From the NCBI GenBank assembly GCA_041690535.1, contig JAWLHA010000099.1, positions 1 to 11,591 on the forward strand: 11,591 nucleotides of DNA, read 5' to 3'. How positions within the stretch are numbered: position 1 is the stretch's first letter; each line of letters begins with the position of its first letter. This stretch comes from JAWLHA01 sp041690535. Lineage in GTDB: Bacteria > Pseudomonadota > Gammaproteobacteria > Thiohalomonadales > Thiohalomonadaceae. Made by a program: the position numbers and the translations under genes. The notes under the pieces are model-generated. The model did no database searches and had not been told where the DNA came from. It saw nothing but the letters and a program-made list of their open reading frames with translations. Positions 6,950 to 11,591 of this stretch are shown piece by piece.

Positions 6950-7018
6950 TCCTCTGCAGCGACCCCCTCGCTGCCCCGTGACCGGCGTCCCAGCCGAACG
7001 GCTGCGCGGGGCGCAAAG
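6950..7018. other. intergenic segment with short palindrome
   Basis: No gene is seen between the YeeZ-like stop and the repeat at 7019. A 14-base perfect palindrome, CAGCCGAACGGCTG (6991-7004), could form a short hairpin downstream of the YeeZ-like gene. It lacks a T-tract, so it is only a weak terminator candidate. Confidence 0.35.
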
Positions 7019-7060
7019 CAGGGGGAACGCATACTGACGTCATGGCCGTGCTGTGAGCGC
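7019..7060 (-). repeat. solitary long arm of the inverted-repeat family, copy R2
   Basis: Reading rightward from cagggggaacgc, this matches the reverse complement of the long right arm of R1 (174-236), with about three mismatches through ctgtgagcg. It then stops; neither the inner arm, an interior nor a partner arm follows. It is an arm fragment about 150 bp upstream of the GTG-start dehydrogenase. The eight bases gcgcaaag lie directly before it (7011-7018) and again at its far edge (7057-7064), which could reflect a deletion between short repeats or chance. No function can be assigned. Confidence 0.65.
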
Positions 7061-7194
7061 AAAGGCCCTCCCCCCAGTTTTCCTTGCTCTCCCATAGTCT
7101 GGTTCTATTTTCCCGCGCTCCGCCCGAGCGTATAGGATGGGGCCTTGCCGCAGGCCCACGCACACGGGTCTGCCGCCCGGGCAGTTGCGATTTT

Positions 7195-7202
7195 GAAGGG
7201 GG
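7195..7202 (+). promoter_or_regulatory. ribosome-binding site deciding a GTG start
   Basis: GAAGGGGG lies 6 bases before GTG at 7209. This spacing, together with the family-typical N-terminus directly after it, selects the GTG over any upstream codon. Confidence 0.7.
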
Positions 7203-7208
7203 TTCATC

Positions 7209-8096
7209 GTGGACAAGGTGGGATTTATCGGCCTCGGGGCCATGGGCACGGCCATGGCCTGGAACGTCTGCCAGGGGGGCTATACCCTCGCCGTCTACAA
7301 CCGAACGCCGGAGAAGACGGCGGCGTTTCGACGGGCGGATGTGCAGGTGTGTGAGACGCCGCGGGCCGTGGCGGGCCGCTCGAGCGTGATCATCGTGATG
7401 GTCACCGGGCCGGAAGCGCTGCTGTCGGTCCTTGAAGGACCGGAGGGGGTGCTGTCGGGCCTGACCGCAGGCAAAGTGGTCATCAACATGGGCACGGTCT
7501 CTCCGGAGACGACCGAGACCGCCGCGCGCCTGGTGGCGGCGAAGGGGGCGAGCTTCGTCGATGCGCCGGTCTCGGGCTCCGTCAAGCCGGCCAGGGAGGC
7601 GGCGCTGGTGATCCTTGCCGGGGGGGAGAAGGCCGTGGTGGGGCGGGTCAAGCCCATCCTGCTCACCATGGGGAAGGAGGTGGTCGAGTGCGGCGGTGTC
7701 GGCGCGGGGACGCGGATGAAGCTGGTGGTCAATCTGATGCTGGGCAACATGATGCAATCCCTGGCCGAGGCCCTGATGCTGAGCAAGGATCTCGGACTCG
7801 CCCCCGACATTCTGCTGAAGGCGCTGGCCAGCGGACCGCTCAGCGCCCCCATCTACCAGATCAAGGGCAGAGCCATTCTGGAGGGCAATTACGCCTCCCA
7901 GTTCCCCATCCATCTGATGTTCAAGGACCTCAACCTGGCGCTCGAGGCCGCAGGCAAGGTGCGGGTCCCTCTGCCCCAAACCGCCGCCACCCGTGAGTGT
8001 TTCAATGGCGCCATGGCCCACGGCCTGGCAGACCAGGACATGGCCGCAGTGGTCAAGTGCCTGGAGGCCCTCACCGGGCGGACGGTACGCGATTGA
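7209..8096 (+). CDS. NAD(P)-dependent beta-hydroxyacid dehydrogenase (3-HIBADH / GLYR family)
   Basis: This 295-residue enzyme belongs to the 3-hydroxyisobutyrate dehydrogenase superfamily. It would oxidise a beta-hydroxyacid or reduce a short aldehyde such as tartronate, glyoxylate or succinic semialdehyde; the exact substrate cannot be read from the sequence. Motifs in order: dinucleotide-binding GFIGLGAMG (5-13), NRTPEK (31-36) after the second strand where the cofactor preference is set, the substrate loop VDAPVSGS (117-124), the catalytic lysine K171 in GAGTRMKLVVNL (165-176), and KDLNLAL (239-245). The Arg in NRT is often associated with NADP use. The start is GTG with a strong SD. It appears to be a single-gene unit, with a 259-bp upstream gap that includes a repeat fragment. 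Confidence 0.9.
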   Translation: MDKVGFIGLGAMGTAMAWNVCQGGYTLAVYNRTPEKTAAFRRADVQVCETPRAVAGRSSVIIVMVTGPEALLSVLEGPEGVLSGLTAGKVVINMGTVSPETTETAARLVAAKGASFVDAPVSGSVKPAREAALVILAGGEKAVVGRVKPILLTMGKEVVECGGVGAGTRMKLVVNLMLGNMMQSLAEALMLSKDLGLAPDILLKALASGPLSAPIYQIKGRAILEGNYASQFPIHLMFKDLNLALEAAGKVRVPLPQTAATRECFNGAMAHGLADQDMAAVVKCLEALTGRTVRD

Positions 8097-8122
8097 CTGG
8101 CGGTGCACACCCCGCGCCAGTC
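8095..8122 (+). terminator. hairpin overlapping the dehydrogenase stop codon
   Basis: GACTGGCG (8095-8102) and CGCCAGTC (8115-8122) form a perfect 8-bp stem around a 12-nt loop; the stem includes the last two bases of the TGA stop. No run of T follows, so it is not a classical intrinsic terminator. It may still protect the 3' end of the mRNA or work with Rho. Confidence 0.4.
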
Positions 8123-8171
8123 CAGGCTGCGGGAGTGAAATGGTTCACAGAATCGTCAGGGCGGGCAGCCC

Positions 8172-8300
8172 CAGGGTGAACGCCTCCTTGCCCAAAGGGC
8201 GATGTGAGTGCTTGAAAGCCGCTCGTCGGCTACGGTTGCATGGACGAGGACTTACATCGCTCGCAGCACGACCGCGACGTGAGGATGACGGCTCCTCGTC
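8172..8300 (+). repeat. shortened inverted-repeat element, copy R3
   Basis: The left side starts CAGGGTGAACGC and follows the short arm of R1, with gcgatgtgag in place of gcgacgtaag. The right side (from about 8248, aggacttacatcgctcgcag) follows the long arm but loses similarity in its outermost 15-20 bases, so that end is eroded or truncated. The interior is reduced to one small hairpin, CTCGTC (8222-8227) pairing with GACGAG (8243-8248). Both arms carry the same ACGT-to-ATGT change, so the arms still pair there. No flanking duplication can be seen. It lies in the convergent space between the dehydrogenase and ubiD. Confidence 0.65.
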
Positions 8301-8447
8301 CCCTCAGCGGCGATACCCGTCCAACAACGTCTGAAGGACGGGCCCGCATTTCTCACCAGCGCCGTTGCGAGGGCGCTGACCTGGTCGTACATCGAGACGG
8401 GTCGCCGGCTCACCGCATCCTTCCGAGCTATACCACCCGATCCCGGA
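8301..8447. other. convergent spacer before the ubiD stop, with a hairpin
   Basis: This completes the 351-bp gene-free interval 8097-8447. CCCGTCC (8316-8322) and GGACGGG (8336-8342) form a 7-bp stem with a 13-nt loop. It lies about 105 bp beyond the ubiD stop on the minus strand and lacks a T-tract. Nothing else recognisable is seen. An open frame crossing here on the minus strand has no start signal or family resemblance. Confidence 0.35.
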
Positions 8448-9914
8448 CTACTCGAAGATCCCCAGCTTGTCCCACAGGGCATCCACCCGCTGCTTGACCG
8501 CTGCGTCCATCTGAATGGGGCGGCCCCATTCGCGGCTGGTCTCACCGGGCCACTTGTTGGTGGCGTCGAAGCCCATCTTGCTGCCCAGGCCGGAGACCGG
8601 GGAGGCGAAATCCAGGTAGTCGATGGGGGTGTTCTCAATGGTCACCGTATCCCGCACCGGGTCCATGCGGGTGGTCATGGCCCAAATGACGTCGTTCCAG
8701 TCGCGGGCGTTGACGTCGTCGTCGGTGACGATGACGAACTTGGTGTACATGAACTGACGCAGGAACGACCACACCCCCAGCATCACCCGCTTGGCATGGC
8801 CGGGATACTGCTTGCGGATGGTCACCACCGCCATACGGTAGGAGCACCCCTCCGGGGGCAGGTAGAAGTCCACGATCTCGGGAAACTGCTTCTGCAGGAT
8901 GGGGACGAACACCTCGTTGAGGGCCACACCGAGGATGGCCGGCTCATCGGGCGGACGGCCCGTGTAGGTGCTGTGGTAGATGGGGTCGCGCCGATGGGTG
9001 ATGCGCTCGATGGTGAACACCGGGAAGCGGTCCACCTCGTTGTAGTAGCCGGTGTGGTCGCCGAAGGGCCCCTCGTCGGCCTCCTCGCCGGGGTAGATGA
9101 ACCCCTCCAGCACGTATTCGGCCGAGGCGGGCACCTGCAGATCCGAGCCCAGGCACTTGGTGACCTCGGTCTTGCTGCCGCGCAGCAGGCCGGCGAAGGC
9201 ATACTCCGAGAGGGTGTCGGGCACCGGGGTGACCGCCCCCAGGATGGTCGCCGGGTCCGCCCCCAGCGCCACCGCCACCGGGAAGGGCTCGCCCGGATGG
9301 GCCTGCTGCCATTCACGAAAGTCCAGCGCCCCGCCACGGTGGGAGAGCCAGCGCATGATCACCTTGTTGCGGCCAATCACCTGTTGGCGGTAGATCCCCA
9401 GGTTCTGCCGCTCTTTATGCGGGCCACGGGTGACCACCAGCCCCCAGGTAATGAGGGGGGCGGCATCGCCCGGCCAGCAGGTCTGGATGGGCAGCTGCGC
9501 AAGGTCCACCTCCTCCCCCTCCAGGATCACCTCCTGGCAGGGGCCACGCACCACCTTGGGGGCCATGTTCAGCACCTGCTTGAAGATGGGCATCTTCTCC
9601 CACGCATCCTTCATCCCCCGGGGCGGCTCGGGCTCCTTGAGATAGGCCAACAGCTTGCCCACCTCCCGCAACGCCTCCACCGAATCCTCGCCCATCCCCA
9701 GGGCGACCCGCCGCGGCGTACCGAAGAGGTTGGCCAGCACCGGGGTACGGTGTCCCTTGACGCACTCGAACAGCAGCGCGGGCCCGCCGGCCCGCAGGGT
9801 GCGGTCGCAGATCTCGGTCATCTCCAGGTGGGGATCCACCTCGGTGCGAACACGCTTCAGCTCCCCCTGCGCTTCGAGCTGTCGGATGAAGTCGCGCAAG
9901 TCTTTGTATTTCAT
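8448..9914 (-). CDS. ubiD: 4-hydroxy-3-polyprenylbenzoate decarboxylase
   Basis: This prenylated-FMN enzyme removes the carboxyl group of 3-polyprenyl-4-hydroxybenzoate in ubiquinone biosynthesis; its cofactor is made by UbiX, which is not in this window. The protein has 488 residues, close to E. coli UbiD, and is collinear with it at an offset of 4. The metal ligand N171 and the cofactor-binding segments IYR (174-176), RWL (188-190) and RG (193-194) are present, as are E237 in PDTLSEYAF and the active-site acid D286 in EGPFGDHTGYYN. The C-terminal block PGETSREWGRPI is also typical. MKYKDLRDF matches the family start. No strong SD precedes the ATG (gacctgcaccgcc). It is divergent from the membrane-protein gene at 10025. 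All key residues are intact, so it should be active. Confidence 0.97.
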   Translation of the reverse strand: MKYKDLRDFIRQLEAQGELKRVRTEVDPHLEMTEICDRTLRAGGPALLFECVKGHRTPVLANLFGTPRRVALGMGEDSVEALREVGKLLAYLKEPEPPRGMKDAWEKMPIFKQVLNMAPKVVRGPCQEVILEGEEVDLAQLPIQTCWPGDAAPLITWGLVVTRGPHKERQNLGIYRQQVIGRNKVIMRWLSHRGGALDFREWQQAHPGEPFPVAVALGADPATILGAVTPVPDTLSEYAFAGLLRGSKTEVTKCLGSDLQVPASAEYVLEGFIYPGEEADEGPFGDHTGYYNEVDRFPVFTIERITHRRDPIYHSTYTGRPPDEPAILGVALNEVFVPILQKQFPEIVDFYLPPEGCSYRMAVVTIRKQYPGHAKRVMLGVWSFLRQFMYTKFVIVTDDDVNARDWNDVIWAMTTRMDPVRDTVTIENTPIDYLDFASPVSGLGSKMGFDATNKWPGETSREWGRPIQMDAAVKQRVDALWDKLGIFE

Positions 9915-10024
9915 GGCGGTGCAGGTCGGTCGGGTGATGGAGCGCCAAGCATACCAAAAGGGAGGGGGCGGCGGATGCGCACGGTGGGGATTTGAGGTAT
10001 AACCGAGGCGCAGGAGGTCCTTCC
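9915..10024. promoter_or_regulatory. divergent ubiD / membrane-protein intergenic region
   Basis: This 110-bp spacer serves two divergent genes. For the rightward gene, AGGAGGT (10012-10018) is a near-consensus ribosome-binding site 6 bases before ATG at 10025 and selects that start over an upstream in-frame ATG at 9992. TATAAC (9998-10003) is a plausible -10 for the same gene, but no good -35 is seen, and its transcript would begin very close to the SD. No clear promoter is recognised for ubiD. Confidence 0.45.
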
Positions 10025-10633
10025 ATGTCCCACTTGCCGAAAGCGGAAGTCGAATCCCACTACCACCGCGATGGCCACTATTTCCTCATCGAGCTCAACC
10101 TCGGCAGCGTCCGGCAGCTGACCAACTCCCTCGACCCCGCCCCGTTTCGCGAGCGGGATCTGGACGAGGATGCAGAGAACTACATCGTCGAAGCGGTGCG
10201 GGAATTTCCCCTGAAGACCCCGCTCAAGCTCCGCTTCCACCTGCAGCACCGGGAAGAGGCCGATCAACGGGCCATCGAGCAGGCGGTTCGCAACTACTTC
10301 GAGTACCGCACCCAGGTCACCGCCCGGGAGCTGCGGGAGAAGCTGAAACAGGGTCGGGTGAGCCTGGTCATCGGACTCAGTTTCCTCATCCTCTGCATCG
10401 CACTGGGGCGCGTCGCGGCGGTGGTGGGGGAGGGGTTGCTGGTGGACCTGATCCAGGAGGGACTGCTCATCGGCGGGTGGGTGGCCATGTGGCGCCCCAT
10501 TGAGATCTTTCTTTATGACTGGTGGCCCATCGCCCGGCGACGCAAGGTGTACGAGAAGATCCGCGCCATGCCGGCGGAGGTGCGGGATGCCGGTGAAGGG
10601 GCACGTTCTACCGTGCGGGGACAGGCGGCCTGA
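10025..10633 (+). CDS. uncharacterised membrane protein with two predicted helices
   Basis: I do not recognise a named family for this 202-residue protein. The N-terminal half (1-110) is soluble, charged and mixed alpha/beta in character, with His-rich SHYHRDGHYF (11-20), LGSVRQLTNSLDPAPFRERDLDEDAENYIVEAVREFPL (26-63) and an amphipathic RELREKLKQGR segment before the membrane. Two hydrophobic segments follow: about 112-134 (SLVIGLSFLILCIALGRVAAVV) and about 137-157 (GLLVDLIQEGLLIGGWVAMW). These are followed by PIEIFLYDWWPIARRRKVYEKI (158-179), where a basic cluster suggests both ends face the cytoplasm. A near-perfect SD fixes the start. It has its own promoter space against ubiD and converges on exonuclease III with 9 bp between stops. 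It has the look of a conserved gene rather than a spurious frame; its function is unknown. Confidence 0.8.
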   Translation: MSHLPKAEVESHYHRDGHYFLIELNLGSVRQLTNSLDPAPFRERDLDEDAENYIVEAVREFPLKTPLKLRFHLQHREEADQRAIEQAVRNYFEYRTQVTARELREKLKQGRVSLVIGLSFLILCIALGRVAAVVGEGLLVDLIQEGLLIGGWVAMWRPIEIFLYDWWPIARRRKVYEKIRAMPAEVRDAGEGARSTVRGQAA

Positions 10634-10648
10634 GGCGACACCTCAGGC
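10628..10648. terminator. bidirectional hairpin spanning two convergent stop codons
   Basis: GCCTGAGG (10628-10635) and CCTCAGGC (10641-10648) form a perfect 8-bp stem with a 5-nt loop (cgaca). The left arm contains the TGA of the plus-strand membrane-protein gene and the right arm contains the complement of the exonuclease III TGA. The same hairpin can therefore form at the 3' end of both mRNAs. Neither side has a T-run, so it may act as a stability or Rho-linked element rather than a classical terminator. Confidence 0.5.
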
Positions 10649-11410
10649 AAACTCCGCCACCACCGGGGCGTGGTCGGAAGGCCGCTCCCACCCACGGGGC
10701 GCGGTGTCCACCCCGCTCACCCTGCAGCGGGGCGCCAGCGCGGGGCTGCAGAGGATGTGGTCGATCCGCAACCCGCGATTGCGGCGGAAGGCCCCCAGCC
10801 GATAATCCCACCAAGTGTAGATCCCCCCGGCCGGCGAATGGATCCGCAGTGTGTCGACCATTCCGAGCGCCAGCAGCCGCGCGAAGGCCGCGCGCTCCGG
10901 CCCGGAACACATGATCTGCCCCGCCCAGACGGCCGGGTCGTAGACATCCCGATCCTCGGGGGCGATATTGAAGTCACCGAGCAACACAAGAGCCGGATGG
11001 CGCACCCGCTCCCCCTCCAGCCACTCCGCGAGGGCCGACAGCCAGGCCAGCTTGTAGTCGTACTTCGCCGAGCCCGGATGGGAGCCGTTGGGCACGTAGA
11101 CATTGATCACCCGCAGGCCGGCATAGGTCCCGGCGACAACTCGCCGCTGGGGCTCCACGAAGTCGGGCAGATCGGTGACCACCTCCCGCGCCCCCTCCGA
11201 GCGACTGAGCAGGGCCACGCCATTATAGCCCTTCTGCCCGGAGCAGACCGCCGAGTAGCCCGCCGCAGCGAGCTCCGCCGCCGGAAACTCCTCGTCCGCC
11301 AGCTTGGTCTCCTGGATCGCCAGGAGATCCGGCTGACCCGCAACGAGCCACTGGAGCAGGTGCGGCAGGCGGGCGCGAAGGGAGTTGACATTCCAGGTGG
11401 CAATCTTCAT
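10643..11410 (-). CDS. xthA: exodeoxyribonuclease III (AP endonuclease, ExoA/Xth type)
   Basis: This Mg-dependent DNA repair nuclease cuts at abasic sites and removes blocked 3' ends in base excision repair. The protein has 255 residues, normal for the family. Metal and catalytic residues are all visible: N7 in ATWNVNSLRAR, E34 in AIQETKLADEEFP, Y105 in NVYVPNG, D146 and N148 in LLGDFNIAPEDRDVYDP, D217 in LRIDHIL, and the D246/H247 pair in PSDHAPV. The start at 11410 gives the classic MKIATWNVNS N-terminus. The frame stays open for 53 more codons upstream to 11569, but those codons are repeat element R4 and not protein. No clear Shine-Dalgarno sequence precedes the ATG (ccctgggtccac). Its upstream control region is largely the repeat. 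Confidence 0.96.
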   Translation of the reverse strand: MKIATWNVNSLRARLPHLLQWLVAGQPDLLAIQETKLADEEFPAAELAAAGYSAVCSGQKGYNGVALLSRSEGAREVVTDLPDFVEPQRRVVAGTYAGLRVINVYVPNGSHPGSAKYDYKLAWLSALAEWLEGERVRHPALVLLGDFNIAPEDRDVYDPAVWAGQIMCSGPERAAFARLLALGMVDTLRIHSPAGGIYTWWDYRLGAFRRNRGLRIDHILCSPALAPRCRVSGVDTAPRGWERPSDHAPVVAEFA

Positions 11411-11417
11411 GTGGACC

Positions 11418-11591
11418 CAGGGTGAACGCATACTAACGTCACCGCCGTGCTGTGAGCGACGTAAGTCCTTGAAAGCAGGTCCGCTGTGAATACATCCCTG
11501 TACGCTCGACGGCCGCGGCCGCTTCGGGCATCCCTGCCCTCCCGCGGCATAAGTGCGTCCTTGCACCAATCCATGCGGCCGACGACCTGCT
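11418..11591 (-). mobile_element. inverted-repeat element copy R4, cut by the window end
   Basis: It begins CAGGGTGAACGCATACT and follows the long arm of R1 through 11480 with one mismatch. The interior, read as reverse complement, opens like R1 (cg-t-cggccgcatgga), then has about 50 bases not in R1 (including a gggca-ggga-tgccc hairpin), returns to the R1 sequence at cggccgtcgagcgtac, and lacks the two later R1 hairpins (112-158). The final bases, acctgct, are the first seven of the inner inverted arm, so the element continues about 45 bp past the window. Orientation is opposite to R1. It starts 7 bp from the exonuclease III start codon, so any promoter for that gene must lie inside or beyond it. 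Confidence 0.75.

Noticed and set aside
8252..8638. Small minus-strand gene downstream of and overlapping the ubiD 3' end
   Set aside because: Its first part is out-of-frame ubiD and its last part is repeat R3; there is no SD and no recognisable domain.
8796..9995. Long plus-strand open frame (399 codons) opposite ubiD
   Set aside because: It mirrors ubiD codons, is rich in His/Gly/Leu as antisense frames of GC-rich genes are, and has no RBS or known motif.
11418..11591. tRNA or rRNA-like structure in the repeat interiors
   Set aside because: Several stems are present, but no cloverleaf with T-loop (GTTCRA) and acceptor geometry, and no rRNA landmarks, were found here or elsewhere in the window.

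Overview
This is a GC-rich chromosomal window that reads as a gammaproteobacterium. Supporting signs are an uninterrupted hemC-hemD-hemX-hemY cluster, UbiD very close to the E. coli enzyme in length and sequence, a YeeZ-like dehydrogenase and ExoA-type exonuclease III. The GC content and dispersed repeats fit the Chromatiales/Ectothiorhodospiraceae type of genome, but that placement is inference. Positions 4705-4804 are 100 Ns, a scaffold gap of probably unknown true length.

Layout. 1-416: a non-coding leader holding a complete 216-bp inverted-repeat element (21-236, flanked by 10-bp direct repeats) and then the upstream region of hemC. 417-4623: a rightward haem operon whose four genes overlap by 14, 23 and 4 bases: hemC (porphobilinogen deaminase), hemD (uroporphyrinogen-III synthase), hemX and hemY (inner-membrane proteins of the same cluster). 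4624-4980: a repeat-rich convergent spacer with the gap. 4981-5994 (minus): a 2Fe-2S/FAD/NAD(P)H oxidoreductase. 6053-6949 (plus): a YeeZ-like NAD-binding protein, divergent from it. 7209-8096 (plus): a beta-hydroxyacid dehydrogenase with a GTG start. 8448-9914 (minus): ubiD, ubiquinone biosynthesis decarboxylase. 10025-10633 (plus): an unrecognised two-helix membrane protein, divergent from ubiD. 10643-11410 (minus): exonuclease III, convergent with it, with one perfect hairpin spanning both stop codons.

The coding content is ordinary tetrapyrrole, quinone and DNA-repair housekeeping. The unusual part lies between the genes. One family of MITE-like elements with asymmetric inverted arms occurs in four inter-operon spaces: 21-236, 7019-7060, 8172 to about 8300, and 11418 to the end of the window. 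The copies share outer arms but have different interiors. One has a 10-bp duplication at its ends, one retains a compensated base pair, and one starts 7 bp from the exonuclease III start codon. No transposase is present, so they would be non-autonomous. A second, unrelated repeat (4607-4704 and 4837-4930) borders the gap and supplies the last codons of hemY.
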